A program made the translations under genes and the position numbers. The notes below the pieces were generated by a model. It made no database searches, was not told the DNA's origin, and saw nothing but the letters and a program-made list of their open reading frames with translations. From Maribacter sp. MJ134 (GTDB lineage Bacteria; Bacteroidota; Bacteroidia; Flavobacteriales; Flavobacteriaceae): 64,000 bases of DNA. Below, in pieces: positions 43,503-52,402 of the stretch (positions are counted from its first letter, which is position 1; the number at the start of each line of letters is the position of its first letter). The stretch spans positions 1,550,001 through 1,614,000 of the forward strand of contig NZ_CP034570.1 of assembly GCF_003970695.1 (NCBI RefSeq). Reading direction: 5' to 3'.

Positions 43503-43818
43503 GTTTATTGCACATTACGGCATCCACTTTATCGTCCCATTGATTGTTGCTTACTTCTTTTTTAAGGAGTATCGGTGGAAAGCCACTCTTATACTTCTAT
43601 TAGGAATCGTACTGGATATCGATCATATATTCGCCAATCCCATCTTTGACCCTTCTCGATGCAGTATTAATTTTCATCCACTGCACAGCTATTGGGCGAT
43701 TTGCTTTTACGTGATACTGCTATTTTTTAGCAAAACCCGTCTTTGGGGTATTGCTTTTTTAATACACATACTGGCAGATGTTGTAGATTGCCTATTTCTT
43801 GCAGGAAAGTTTAATTGA
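43495..43818 (+). CDS. DUF6122 small membrane protein
   Basis: A 107-residue protein with about four hydrophobic segments. Conserved-looking polar motifs are HYGIHFIVP, LDIDHIFANPIFDPSRC and FHPLHSYWAI. The His/Asp pattern resembles membrane metal-dependent hydrolases such as YdjM, but this is speculative. It overlaps the previous gene by 8 bp, and its last 27 bp overlap the convergent phosphatase gene. Confidence 0.8.
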   Translation: MLRFIAHYGIHFIVPLIVAYFFFKEYRWKATLILLLGIVLDIDHIFANPIFDPSRCSINFHPLHSYWAICFYVILLFFSKTRLWGIAFLIHILADVVDCLFLAGKFN

Positions 43819-44817
43819 AGCCATAACCGGTTCATGATCGGATAGTTGTAAATCATAGTTTTGATGACCTGTTATTTCTATCTCAGGATCCGCCATAATA
43901 AAATCGATACGTAAAGGAAAGTGCCAAAAATTAATGGTCTTACCATACCCACTTCCCTTTTCGGAAAAACTATCCTTCATATCCCCTTTAATAATACGAT
44001 AAGCGTTGGAAAATTGGGTATTATTAAAATCTCCGCAAACAATTTTAGAGTACTTGGTATCATTGGCGTTCTGTCTGAATATAGCAGCCTGTTCTTGTTG
44101 TTTAGAAAAAGAATATCGTAAGCGTTTGAACAACCTGTCCGATCTTTCCTTTTTAAGCATCCTTGGTCTTACTTTTAAAGATTCTAAATGCAAGTTATAA
44201 ACACGCAAAGTGTCTTTTTTAACAACTATATCGGCATAGATAGCATTGTTACGACTATCAGGAAAATCTAGGAAGCCTTCATGGATGATAGGCTGTTTAG
44301 AAAAAATAGCCAACAAGACCCGCTTGTTATCATCCGAACCTTTACTAATGTATTGATAAGGGAATTGATCAAAGTCCTTACCATGTCTCCTTCTAGCATC
44401 AAATTCCTGAAAACAGATAATATCAGGGTTCTCCTCTTTGACAAAATTTATGATTGCTTCGGCATTTTTTTCCCTGTCAGCATTGCCGCTACCATTAAAA
44501 CTTAAAGCATTAAAGGTCATGAGACTTAAGTCGTGGACGGCATCCACTTTAGTTTTCTTTCTGAACTCCACAAAAGAACCTAGCGCAAAATACCCTACTA
44601 ATAATGCCACTAATGAGGTGGTAAAAAGGAACTTTCTTCTTAGCAGCCAATAACATAGGAATACACCATTAAAGATGACCAGCAAAGGCACCACTAAACT
44701 TAAAAAGGAAAAGCTGGGTAACGGTGTAAAAGGCACGATACAGGCTACTAGTAATAATACCGCGATAAGTATATTTAGCCCGTAGACAATTTTACCGAAA
44801 AATGAGAGCTTCTTCAT
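43792..44817 (-). CDS. Membrane-anchored endonuclease/exonuclease/phosphatase family protein
   Basis: A 341-residue protein: two or three N-terminal membrane spans (residues about 8-90), then an EEP domain with the metal/catalytic motifs FQEFDARRRHG, VCGDFNNTQFS and a final SDHEPVMASI. EEP enzymes hydrolyse phosphodiesters or phosphomonoesters of lipids or nucleic acids; with a periplasm-facing domain here, the substrate is unknown. Last gene of the minus-strand mutL-rhomboid unit, 5 bp after the upstream rhomboid gene. Tail-to-tail overlap with DUF6122. Confidence 0.87.
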   Translation of the reverse strand: MKKLSFFGKIVYGLNILIAVLLLVACIVPFTPLPSFSFLSLVVPLLVIFNGVFLCYWLLRRKFLFTTSLVALLVGYFALGSFVEFRKKTKVDAVHDLSLMTFNALSFNGSGNADREKNAEAIINFVKEENPDIICFQEFDARRRHGKDFDQFPYQYISKGSDDNKRVLLAIFSKQPIIHEGFLDFPDSRNNAIYADIVVKKDTLRVYNLHLESLKVRPRMLKKERSDRLFKRLRYSFSKQQEQAAIFRQNANDTKYSKIVCGDFNNTQFSNAYRIIKGDMKDSFSEKGSGYGKTINFWHFPLRIDFIMADPEIEITGHQNYDLQLSDHEPVMASIKLSCKK

Positions 44818-44822
44818 GAAGT

Positions 44823-45701
44823 TTAGTTCTCCCTCCCTGCCTTGAACAAGAAATCCTTTTCCGATTTTGACAAGCTTTCATAACCAGATTTACTGATTTT
44901 ATCCAAAATAGCGTCAATTTTCTTCTGGTGACTTTGCTTCTCATAAGCCGCTTTAGTCCCTTTTCTAGTATCGCTGTTTTTTCTGTAAACCGTTTTCAGG
45001 GGAGCCTTCTTTTCACTCTTTTTAAAGAGATTAGCGACACCATCTATCAACTTTGAGAAACCTACACCAATATCGGTACCGTTCAATAATTGCCTGGCGT
45101 ACCAATAACCCAGCAAGGCACCACCTAAATGTGCCAAATGACCACCGGAGTTGGTACCATAAGGAAGTTGAATTAAATCCATAAGAACTACGAAAGCTCC
45201 AATATACCAAAGCTTAACGTTGAAAAATATGAGCCTTACCTCTTGGTTGGGCATATAGGTACAAATAAAAATTAAAATAGCGCTAGCACCGGCAGAAGCT
45301 CCTATTAAATAAGCATTAATATTAAAGAATGCTGGAAAGATATTATAACCCAATACAAAAAAGACACCCCCAAGAATAACCCCTAAGAAGTAAACATTTA
45401 AAAAACGTCTACTATCAAACAGGTTCAAGAATATTCTACCCACAAAATAAATAAGCAACATATTCCAAAATAAATGACCTAATCCACCATGAAAAAAAGA
45501 ATAGGTAACTATGGACCAGGGTTGCACTAGAAAGTCGAAAAAATCGTTCGGCAATTCAAACCATTGTACTATGCTATTCTTGGATATCCCCAATAAGAAG
45601 GGGAAAAGACTATTAACGATAAAGACGATAACATTTACGGCGATCAGTTTCTCCGCAATGTTGAGCCTATTGAATTGATATTTTAAATTTCCATCTGCCA
45701 T
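44823..45701 (-). CDS. Rhomboid family intramembrane serine protease (first of two)
   Basis: A 292-residue integral membrane protease with six or so spans. The catalytic Ser lies in IGASAGASAIL and the His in GGHLAHLGGALLGY, the standard rhomboid dyad. A cytoplasmic, Lys-rich C-terminal tail of about 80 residues follows the last span (KKSEKKAPLKTVYRKN). The neighbouring rhomboid lies 3 bp upstream on the same transcript. Substrates unknown. Confidence 0.92.
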   Translation of the reverse strand: MADGNLKYQFNRLNIAEKLIAVNVIVFIVNSLFPFLLGISKNSIVQWFELPNDFFDFLVQPWSIVTYSFFHGGLGHLFWNMLLIYFVGRIFLNLFDSRRFLNVYFLGVILGGVFFVLGYNIFPAFFNINAYLIGASAGASAILIFICTYMPNQEVRLIFFNVKLWYIGAFVVLMDLIQLPYGTNSGGHLAHLGGALLGYWYARQLLNGTDIGVGFSKLIDGVANLFKKSEKKAPLKTVYRKNSDTRKGTKAAYEKQSHQKKIDAILDKISKSGYESLSKSEKDFLFKAGREN

Positions 45702-45704
45702 CTG

Positions 45705-46436
45705 CTAATTCCATCTATTTTTATTAAACTGATTTTTTTTCCAGTACCACATCATTAAGAAACCAAATAGGGCTCCTCCAACGTGCGCAAAATGCGCTAT
45801 ACCTTGACCGAACAAACTATAACCCGTAACGCCGGAAAACAAATCCAATCCGATTAAAACGGGAATAAAATATTTTGCCTTAATAGGAACAGGAAGAAAG
45901 ATCAAAAATAGTTCACTATTAGGAAAGGACATACCAAAAGCGACCAATACACCATAAATAGCCCCAGAAGCACCTACTGCCGGGGTATTATATGAATCAT
46001 AAAAATCTAGATATTGACCATAATCAGCCCTTACTATATCCCGAGGAATATTCAATAGTCTCTGAATTTGTTCCTCCGGAACACCATTACTTATTAACTC
46101 GGTCATCCCTTCATTAAAATGATAGTAATTTACTCCGGTATGAATAAGAGCCGCACCTAGTCCCGCTGAGAAATAAAAGAAAAAAAACTTATTTCTACCC
46201 CACATTTGCTCAAGTGGTGAGCCAAAGGCATATAAGGCATACATATTGAAGGCAATGTGCATAAACCCGCCATGCATGAACATGTGCGATACTATTTGCC
46301 ACAGTCCAAAATTTTCGTTTTTAGGAAACCAAAGCGAAAACCACTGGTACATTTGGTCACCATATAAACTGGTAGCTACAAAAAATAGAATATTAATTAT
46401 AAGTAAATGCTTAATGGCTTCTGTTAATCTACCCAT
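45705..46436 (-). CDS. Rhomboid family intramembrane serine protease (second of two)
   Basis: A 243-residue rhomboid with the catalytic Ser in VGASGAIYGVLVAFG and His in AHFAHVGGALFGF. The HMFMHGGFMHIAFNMYALYAFG segment is typical of the family. It lacks the basic tail of its neighbour. The start codon directly follows the mutL stop and the second rhomboid follows after 3 bp, so both are translated from one message. Confidence 0.93.
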   Translation of the reverse strand: MGRLTEAIKHLLIINILFFVATSLYGDQMYQWFSLWFPKNENFGLWQIVSHMFMHGGFMHIAFNMYALYAFGSPLEQMWGRNKFFFFYFSAGLGAALIHTGVNYYHFNEGMTELISNGVPEEQIQRLLNIPRDIVRADYGQYLDFYDSYNTPAVGASGAIYGVLVAFGMSFPNSELFLIFLPVPIKAKYFIPVLIGLDLFSGVTGYSLFGQGIAHFAHVGGALFGFLMMWYWKKNQFNKNRWN

Positions 46437-48293
46437 CTATATAAATTTTCTTTCAATGTCATTTTCATTAATCGTAACATAAGTTCGCTTGTTAAACGGA
46501 CTTAATGTAGTTTCCTTACAGGCGAACAAATCGTTCACTAAAGCTAATTGTGAAGCTTCGTCTAGCTGCTCACCCGTCTTTACGGACAAGGTTTTGGAAA
46601 GCGTCTTGGCCAGCATATCACTTTGAGAGAAACTATGATCTGAAATTTCCATCTGAAAATCGGATATCAACTGCTCCATCACCATTTGAACTTCACTCTC
46701 TGCCACTTGCACGGGTACCCCTTTCACTTCTACCGTTTCTTCGGCTATAGCCCCAAAAACAAAGCCAACGGCACATAGATTTTCCTTTATCTCATTTAGA
46801 ATGGCCAATTCCGCCGCAGAAAAAGATAAGGAAAGTGGAAACAACAATTGCTGACTCACCGCTTCTTTAATCGTAATATTCTTTAAAAATTTTTCGTACA
46901 GCACACGTTGATGCGCCCTACTTTGATTGATGACCACCATTCCCGATTTTATGGTAGTGATGATGTACTTTTTTCTAAGCTGAAAAGTAGTGGTAACAGC
47001 ATCCTGTAATTCCTTATTAGCATCAAAAATAGTACTATTTATATGTTCGGATTCAAACGAAATGGTACTAGCTTTATGATTCGGAGTAGTTATTTCCAGT
47101 CCCTCGTACAAGTTTTCCCAACCTTTGGAATCCCTTTTTGCATATGAACTTCCGGCTCTGGTGGCTTTCCCAACACTTACAGCTTCTTTAAACGGATTAA
47201 AATCGGCATTTACAGAGACATGAGGAACGTTCGCTTCTTTACTTTTATAGGCGTAGGGCGTATTTAGATTTTGATCTTGCTCAAAATCTAGGGCGGGCAC
47301 AACGTTAAACTGCCCCAAGCTGTGCTTTATGGTAGATTTCAAATAAGCATATAGGGTATGCTCGTCATCGAACTTAACTTCTGTTTTTGTAGGGTGAATA
47401 TTGATGTCGATAGTACCGGGGTCCACTTCTAGACATAGAAAGTAACCTGGATGCGTTCCTGGTTTTATGAGTCCCTCGAATGCCCCTAAAACGGCGTGAT
47501 GCAGATAAGGACTTTTTATAAACCTGTGATTAGCAAAGAAAAATTGTTCTCCCCTACTTTTTTTGGCGAACTCTGGTTTTTGAATAAAACCAGAGATCTT
47601 CACTACCTGGGTATCTTCCTGAACAGGTACTAATTTCTCGTTCGTTTTTCTGCCAAAAATATGTACGATACGTTTTCTTAAATCATTAGCGGGTAAATTG
47701 AAAACCTCTCCTCCATTGTTAAAAAACTGAAAACCTATCTGCGGATGCGCCAACGCCACTCTATGAAACTCATCTGTAATATGACGAAATTCTACCTGGT
47801 CGGATTTTAAAAAGTTACGTCGTGCAGGAATATTAAAAAATAGATTCTTTACTAGTAAAGAAGTACCCTTTGGAACAACAGCGACATCTTGGTCTATAAT
47901 GGTGCTGCCTTCAATCTTAATATGAGTTCCTACCTCTTGAGCTGCCGTTCTGGTCTTCATTTCAACGTGAGCTATAGCAGCAATCGAAGCCAGCGCCTCT
48001 CCCCTAAAACCTTTTGTATTTAGATTAAAAAGGTCCTCTGCCCTAGTGATTTTTGAGGTGGCATGACGTTCAAAACTTAACCTAGCATCTGTAACGCTCA
48101 TACCTATACCGTTATCAACGACCTGTATCAGTGTTTTACCTCCACCTTTAACAATAAGTTTAATCTCGGTGGCCTTGGCGTCAATGGCGTTTTCCAATAG
48201 CTCCTTAACCACAGAGGCAGGTCTTTGCACTACTTCCCCGGCCGCAATCTGATTGGCAACATGGTCTGGCAATAATCTAATTATATCTGCCAT
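46437..48293 (-). CDS. mutL: DNA mismatch repair protein MutL
   Basis: A 618-residue MutL with a normal GHKL ATPase half: LLENAIDAKA, VDNGIGM and TKGFRGEALASIAA. The C-terminal dimerisation half is present, but the endonuclease motif DQHA(X)2E(X)4E is degenerate: Asn456-Gln-Ser458-Arg459, Gln462 and Glu467. The usual CPHGRP box is replaced by SPFNKR at 598-603. The nicking activity of MutL in bacteria without MutH is therefore doubtful. It starts 2 bp after the upstream small membrane protein and abuts the rhomboid gene. Confidence 0.96.
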   Translation of the reverse strand: MADIIRLLPDHVANQIAAGEVVQRPASVVKELLENAIDAKATEIKLIVKGGGKTLIQVVDNGIGMSVTDARLSFERHATSKITRAEDLFNLNTKGFRGEALASIAAIAHVEMKTRTAAQEVGTHIKIEGSTIIDQDVAVVPKGTSLLVKNLFFNIPARRNFLKSDQVEFRHITDEFHRVALAHPQIGFQFFNNGGEVFNLPANDLRKRIVHIFGRKTNEKLVPVQEDTQVVKISGFIQKPEFAKKSRGEQFFFANHRFIKSPYLHHAVLGAFEGLIKPGTHPGYFLCLEVDPGTIDINIHPTKTEVKFDDEHTLYAYLKSTIKHSLGQFNVVPALDFEQDQNLNTPYAYKSKEANVPHVSVNADFNPFKEAVSVGKATRAGSSYAKRDSKGWENLYEGLEITTPNHKASTISFESEHINSTIFDANKELQDAVTTTFQLRKKYIITTIKSGMVVINQSRAHQRVLYEKFLKNITIKEAVSQQLLFPLSLSFSAAELAILNEIKENLCAVGFVFGAIAEETVEVKGVPVQVAESEVQMVMEQLISDFQMEISDHSFSQSDMLAKTLSKTLSVKTGEQLDEASQLALVNDLFACKETTLSPFNKRTYVTINENDIERKFI

Positions 48294-48295
48294 GC

Positions 48296-48592
48296 TTAAG
48301 AAAAGAATATAGATAGGTCAAAATCGATAATGTAAAGAAATATAAAAACGAGGACCAAGATAATAACTGCCATACGGAGCTTAATATTACGATCACCTTT
48401 TCTCTTGGTATCGTCTAAGACATTATTGATTTTGTTTTTTAATCCCCTTTGATTTGAAAGTGTAGTTCTATATTGGTCAAATTTAGTCTCGATTTTAAAG
48501 GGATTGCCCTTTCCTTTGTCGTCAAAATATCTTGGTTGATAACCGTACTGTCTATTTTTCCGTAACCTCGTTATTTTACTAAGAAAACCCAT
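48296..48592 (-). CDS. Small single-span membrane protein (often misnamed riboflavin synthase beta subunit)
   Basis: A 98-residue protein with a basic, hydrophilic N-terminal 70 residues (MGFLSKITRLRKNRQYGYQP) and one C-terminal membrane span at about 74-94 (MAVIILVLVFIFLYIIDF). It has no similarity to lumazine or riboflavin synthase; the database name in related genomes seems to come from the adjacent ribH. Function unknown. It lies directly before mutL and has its own near-leaderless promoter box. Confidence 0.85.
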   Translation of the reverse strand: MGFLSKITRLRKNRQYGYQPRYFDDKGKGNPFKIETKFDQYRTTLSNQRGLKNKINNVLDDTKRKGDRNIKLRMAVIILVLVFIFLYIIDFDLSIFFS

Positions 48593-48596
48593 AGTT

Positions 48597-48604
48597 CAAA
48601 GTTA
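48597..48604 (-). promoter_or_regulatory. -7 box for the small membrane protein-mutL transcript, nearly leaderless
   Basis: On the minus strand TAACTTTG matches TAnnTTTG and ends 4 nt before the ATG at 48592. It would let mutL be transcribed independently of ribH, which lies 119 bp upstream. Confidence 0.5.
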
Positions 48605-48711
48605 CTTAAAATCGAAAAACGCCCATGACCTGTAATGCCAAAATTTGTTAACAGAAAGCATCATTTGCCGGGAATAAGACCTCAAGGCCATGAAAACAGA
48701 AGAAAACGCGT

Positions 48712-49197
48712 CTACAAATCCTTTAAAACCGCCATTTTAATGGCCGCTATAGCTGCTTCAGTACCTTTATTGCCGTGCTTTCCTCCACTGCGGTCTAGGG
48801 CCTGTTGCATGGTATTATCCGTGAGCACGCAGAAAATAACGGGGACATCGGTCGCAACGTTTAGGTCCATAATACCTTGAGCGGTAGCACTGCAAACAAA
48901 ATCGAAATGTTTGGTCTCACCTTTAATGACGCTACCTATAGCGATAACGGCATCCAAATCCTTTTTCTCGATAAGCCTTTTACAACCAAAAGTAAGTTCA
49001 AAACTACCGGGAACGTCCAGTCTGTTGATGTGTGAAGGTAAAGCGCCACAATCTACCAAAGCACGATGTGCTCCTTCAAAAAGCCCTTCGGTTATTTTCG
49101 GATTCCACTCAGAAACAACAATCCCAAAGCGCAAATTCTTTGCGTTTGGGATTGTTGTCTTATCGTAAACAGATAAATTTTTCGTCGCAGTAGCCAT
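48712..49197 (-). CDS. ribH: 6,7-dimethyl-8-ribityllumazine synthase
   Basis: Condenses the 5-amino-ribitylamino-uracil intermediate with dihydroxybutanone phosphate to lumazine, the penultimate riboflavin step. The 161-residue protein has VSEWNPKITEGLFEGA, VPGSFELTFG, IGSVIKGETKHFDF (with the catalytic His) and LTDNTMQQALDRSGG. Length typical. It overlaps the upstream TPR gene by one base. No FMN riboswitch precedes it, and the overlap leaves no room for one. Confidence 0.97.
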   Translation of the reverse strand: MATATKNLSVYDKTTIPNAKNLRFGIVVSEWNPKITEGLFEGAHRALVDCGALPSHINRLDVPGSFELTFGCKRLIEKKDLDAVIAIGSVIKGETKHFDFVCSATAQGIMDLNVATDVPVIFCVLTDNTMQQALDRSGGKHGNKGTEAAIAAIKMAVLKDL

Positions 49198-49964
49198 TAT
49201 GCCCCACTTTTTGCCATTCCTATGAACGCATCTATATTATTCGCTGTATCAGACTTAGAAAACTCGTCCTTAATTCGTTGAAAATAAGTTAACGCCTTTT
49301 CTTTATCACCCATTTCCATTGCTGTAACACCTGCCTTGTACAGAAACTTTGGTGTCGTGTAATCGTTTGTACTATGCGCTATGCCCGCCTCATAGTATCC
49401 CAAGGCATCCGATGGTTGGTCTAACTGCATAAAAGCATCTCCGAGCCCACCTTTGGCCAAAGCGCCTAATATGGCATCATCTGAACTAAAATCCTCCAGG
49501 TAATTAATTGCCTCTTGGTAATTGTTCATATTCAAATAAGACATACCTGCTGAGTAGTTTGCAAGATTGGCCGCTTTTGTGCCGCTGTACTCCGCTATAA
49601 TATCCAAGAAACCATATTTACCTTCAGCACCTTCCAAAGCTAGCGTAAACAAAGAGTCCTTTGCGGTGGTCGCTGCCAAGGCTTCATCAAAATACTGTTG
49701 TGGATAATACATTTCATTAGCGGCATTTGTCTCCCTCGGTTTCTGTACAAATTGATTGTACGCCAAATACCCCAATACCCCAATAGCAATTACTCCGATG
49801 ATTCCTAAGATGTAATTTTGATTTTTAGAGACCCATTCTTCCGTCTTGGAAGCACCCTCGTCTAAAGTACTAAAAACCTCAGCAGTTGTACTTTCCTGCT
49901 CATCAAACTCCTGAGACTCTGCCTTTGTTTTAGGTTTAAATCCTCTTTTCTTATATGTTGCCAT
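49197..49964 (-). CDS. Tetratricopeptide repeat membrane protein (YfgM-like)
   Basis: A 255-residue protein: a hydrophilic N-terminus of about 48 residues, one span at about 52-72 (YILGIIGVIAIGVLGYLAYN) and a periplasmic TPR region (for example YSAGMSYLNMNNYQEAINYLE, then AKGGLGDAFMQLDQPSDALGYYEAG). The layout matches YfgM/TPR_21 proteins, which work near the Sec translocon in E. coli. Its function here is not proven. First gene of a minus-strand unit with ribH; it has its own -7 box. Confidence 0.86.
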   Translation of the reverse strand: MATYKKRGFKPKTKAESQEFDEQESTTAEVFSTLDEGASKTEEWVSKNQNYILGIIGVIAIGVLGYLAYNQFVQKPRETNAANEMYYPQQYFDEALAATTAKDSLFTLALEGAEGKYGFLDIIAEYSGTKAANLANYSAGMSYLNMNNYQEAINYLEDFSSDDAILGALAKGGLGDAFMQLDQPSDALGYYEAGIAHSTNDYTTPKFLYKAGVTAMEMGDKEKALTYFQRIKDEFSKSDTANNIDAFIGMAKSGA

Positions 49965-49984
49965 CTCTAATTTTATTAATCGCG

Positions 49985-49992
49985 CAAAAATA
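49985..49992 (-). promoter_or_regulatory. -7 promoter box for the TPR-ribH transcript
   Basis: On the minus strand TATTTTTG matches TAnnTTTG, about 20 nt before the ATG at 49964. It is divergent from the recF promoter. Confidence 0.55.
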
Positions 49993-50028
49993 AAGTTTTT
50001 ATTGAAATCCGTTAGGATATTTATTCGT

Positions 50029-50036
50029 TATTTTTG
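50029..50036 (+). promoter_or_regulatory. -7 promoter box for recF
   Basis: TATTTTTG matches TAnnTTTG, 52 nt before the recF ATG, leaving a leader of nearly 50 nt. A TTG at 50002-50004 lies a little further upstream than usual. Confidence 0.45.
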
Positions 50037-50088
50037 AATATTTTGAGTCTAATGGTATTATCCGAAACCAAAATTTCAAGAATTTTTA

Positions 50089-51168
50089 ATGTTTCTTAAA
50101 AATTTATCCCTTATTAATTACAAGAATTTTGAGTCCAAAAATCTGGAATTCGACTCAAAAATAAACTGTTTTGTGGGTGATAACGGGGTAGGTAAGACCA
50201 ATATTCTAGATGCCATTTACCACTTGTCTTTCGGTAAAAGTTATTTTAACCCTGTTGCCTCTCAAAATATAAAGCATGGCGAAGATTTTTTCGTTATCGA
50301 AGGTCTGTTCGAAAAAGAGAATAGGGAAGAAAAAATTGTCTGCAGTCTAAAGAGAAATACCAAGAAAATAATTAAACGGAACGGTAAAGCCTATGAGCGT
50401 TTTGCAGACCATATTGGTCTTTTACCCCTGGTCATTATTTCCCCTGCGGATAGAGATCTTATTGTAGAAGGCAGTGACGTTCGTAGAAAATTTGTTGATG
50501 GGGTCATCTCACAATCCGATAAATCCTATTTGCAGGCACTCATCAACTACAACAAAGTGCTATCACAACGAAATGCGCTACTGAAGTATTTTGCGGTCAA
50601 TCACACTTTTGATGCGAACACACTAGAAGTGTACAATGAGCAGTTACAGGAATACGGAACGGAAATATTTGAAAAAAGAAAACAATTCTTGGATATTTTC
50701 ATACCCATTTTCAAAGCGCAATATAAAGCTATTACGGGCAACACAGAGGTGGTTAACCTAAGTTATGACAGCAAACTTCTGAACGAAAGCTTTTCTGAAC
50801 TCTTTCAAAAGAATCTGGATAAGGACAGGGCGCTACAATACACCAATGTTGGTATCCATAAAGACGATTTACGTTTTTCCATTATGGACTATCCCATAAA
50901 GAAATTCGGAAGTCAAGGACAGCAAAAATCATTTTTAATAGCGCTTAAGTTTGCTCAGTTCTATTTTATGCAGGAATTATCCAAGATAACACCTGTTCTT
51001 ATATTAGATGATATTTTTGATAAGTTGGATGAGAACCGAGTATCGCAAATAATAACTTTGGTAAACAACGAGAACTTTGGGCAAATTTTTGTGAGCGATA
51101 CCCATGCAGAACGCACGGAAGCAATTGTTAAGGAAATTCATCAAACCTATAAAATCTTTAAATTATAG
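50089..51168 (+). CDS. recF: DNA replication and repair protein RecF
   Basis: A 359-residue SMC-like ATPase that helps load RecA at single-strand gaps. The Walker A GDNGVGKT is at 30-37, the ABC signature region [14 protein letters not shown] near 280, and Walker [16 protein letters not shown] near 305. Length is normal. Unlike many bacteria, no dnaA or dnaN lies next to it. A small lipoprotein gene begins 1 bp after its stop. Confidence 0.96.
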   Translation: MFLKNLSLINYKNFESKNLEFDSKINCFVGDNGVGKTNILDAIYHLSFGKSYFNPVASQNIKHGEDFFVIEGLFEKENREEKIVCSLKRNTKKIIKRNGKAYERFADHIGLLPLVIISPADRDLIVEGSDVRRKFVDGVISQSDKSYLQALINYNKVLSQRNALLKYFAVNHTFDANTLEVYNEQLQEYGTEIFEKRKQFLDIFIPIFKAQYKAITGNTEVVNLSYDSKLLNESFSELFQKNLDKDRALQYTNVGIHKDDLRFSIMDYPIKKFGSQGQQKSFLIALKFAQFYFMQELSKITPVLILDDIFDKLDENRVSQIITLVNNENFGQIFVSDTHAERTEAIVKEIHQTYKIFKL

Positions 51169-51169
51169 T

Positions 51170-51589
51170 ATGAAACAAAATACCCTTATGTTGTTAATGT
51201 TGTTATTTCTATCCTGCGGAAATACCATAGACGAAGATGACCTTACTTTACTTAACGGTTATTGGGAAATAACGGAGGTACAGTTCATGAACGGCGGTAA
51301 AAAGGAATACAAGATAAGTCCGGCCGTAGATTATATTCAACTAGAAAATTTAAAAGGATACCGTAAAAAAGTAAATCCTAAATTCGATGGTAGCTTTGAA
51401 ACCTCCGATGATGCGGAACCCTTTGTTATCCAGAGAGATGGTGCCTTATTTCTTATGAACTATAAAAATAACCTAAGCGAGTGGAAAGAGACACTCATTG
51501 ATGTATCGGAAAACTCTTTTTCAGTAAAAAATGCTGAGGGAACATTATATATCTATAAGCGTTTTGAACCTATTAATATTGAACCCTAA
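51170..51589 (+). CDS. Small lipocalin-like lipoprotein, function unknown
   Basis: A 139-residue lipoprotein when started at 51170 (MKQNTLMLLMLLFLSCG, Cys16). An in-frame ATG at 51104 lies inside recF and would put 22 residues before the signal peptide, so I reject it. The mature part (LNGYWEITEVQFMNGGKK, then SENSFSVKNAEGTLYIYKRF) resembles the beta-barrel pattern of lipocalin-like DUF proteins in Bacteroidota. It overlaps the next gene by one base (TAATG). Confidence 0.82.
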   Translation: MKQNTLMLLMLLFLSCGNTIDEDDLTLLNGYWEITEVQFMNGGKKEYKISPAVDYIQLENLKGYRKKVNPKFDGSFETSDDAEPFVIQRDGALFLMNYKNNLSEWKETLIDVSENSFSVKNAEGTLYIYKRFEPINIEP

Positions 51590-51885
51590 TGGCCAAACGG
51601 GAAAATGACAAGTTAAACATGAAAGAGGCCCTTTCCGCATTTATTCAAAAGAATAATCTGCAGGGCGGGATGGACAAAATTGATGTGAAATCAGCTTGGT
51701 CCAGACTAATGGGAAATGGCGTTGATAATTATACTACTAGCGTAGAATTAAGGAACGACACGCTCTTTATCTCCTTATCCTCATCAGTACTGCGTGAAGA
51801 ACTAAGTCTTGGAAAAACCAAGATCATAACGATGATAAATGAAGAGCTAGGAAAAGAACTCGTGAAAAAACTTGTGTTGCGTTAA
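51589..51885 (+). CDS. DUF721 family protein
   Basis: A 98-residue soluble protein with the DUF721 pattern: a short helical start (MKEALSAFIQKNNLQGGMDKI), a WSRLMGNGVDNYTTSVELRNDTLFISLSS core and a Glu/Lys-rich end. The related actinobacterial and proteobacterial genes sit near recF or in DNA-related loci; a nucleic-acid role is suspected but unproved. Last gene of the recF unit, followed by a strong terminator. Confidence 0.88.
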   Translation: MAKRENDKLNMKEALSAFIQKNNLQGGMDKIDVKSAWSRLMGNGVDNYTTSVELRNDTLFISLSSSVLREELSLGKTKIITMINEELGKELVKKLVLR

Positions 51886-51909
51886 GCAGAATAGTTGCCT
51901 TCGTAACTA

Positions 51910-51945
51910 AAAAAAGACCCGCAGTAGTAACTGCGGGTCTTTTTT
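51910..51945. terminator. Bidirectional terminator between DUF721 and ndk
   Basis: Arms AAAAAAGACCCGCAGT and ACTGCGGGTCTTTTTT form a perfect 16-bp stem with a 4-nt loop. A and T runs flank it on both sides, so it can end both convergent transcripts. Confidence 0.93.
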
Positions 51946-51967
51946 GATATTACAATTGTTCTACCCC

Positions 51968-52387
51968 TTAAAAAATTTCTCTTCCAGCAAAGTGGAAAGC
52001 CCCTTCAATAGCGGCATTTTCATCACTATCGGAACCATGAACAGCGTTTTCCGCAATATCTGTCGCGAATAATTTTCTTATGGTTCCCTCAGCAGCTTCT
52101 GCAGGGTTTGTAGCACCGATTAAAGCTCTAAAATCTTCTACTGCATTGTCCTTTTCCAAGATGGCCGCTACTATAGGACCCCTAGTCATGAAAGTAACCA
52201 GCTCCCCAAAAAACGGACGTTCTTTATGAATAGCATAAAATTCCTGCGCATCCCTTAGACTTAACTGAGTGTATTTCATCGCTACGATCTTAAATCCAGA
52301 AGCAGCAATTTTATCTAATATAGCGCCTATATGTCCGTTCTCAACGGCATCTGGCTTAATCATCGTAAACGTTCTATTCGTACTCAT
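51968..52387 (-). CDS. ndk: Nucleoside diphosphate kinase
   Basis: Balances nucleoside triphosphates through a phospho-His intermediate. 139 residues when started at 52387 ([19 protein letters not shown]). A longer frame from 52405 begins inside the predicted promoter box and is rejected. The active-site motif [12 protein letters not shown] carries the catalytic His, and MIKPDAV and [12 protein letters not shown] are typical. Length matches the family. Monocistronic, with its own promoter and terminator. Confidence 0.97.
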   Translation of the reverse strand: MSTNRTFTMIKPDAVENGHIGAILDKIAASGFKIVAMKYTQLSLRDAQEFYAIHKERPFFGELVTFMTRGPIVAAILEKDNAVEDFRALIGATNPAEAAEGTIRKLFATDIAENAVHGSDSDENAAIEGAFHFAGREIF

Positions 52388-52402
52388 ATCTAAAATTTTG
52401 CG

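Noticed and set aside
48593-48711. FMN riboswitch controlling the riboflavin gene
   Set aside because: This gap lies downstream of ribH, and ribH itself overlaps the preceding TPR gene by one base, so no leader RNA is possible there.
51104-51169. Longer start of the recF-linked lipoprotein
   Set aside because: It lies within recF and precedes the signal peptide; the ATG at 51170 begins MKQNTLML directly.
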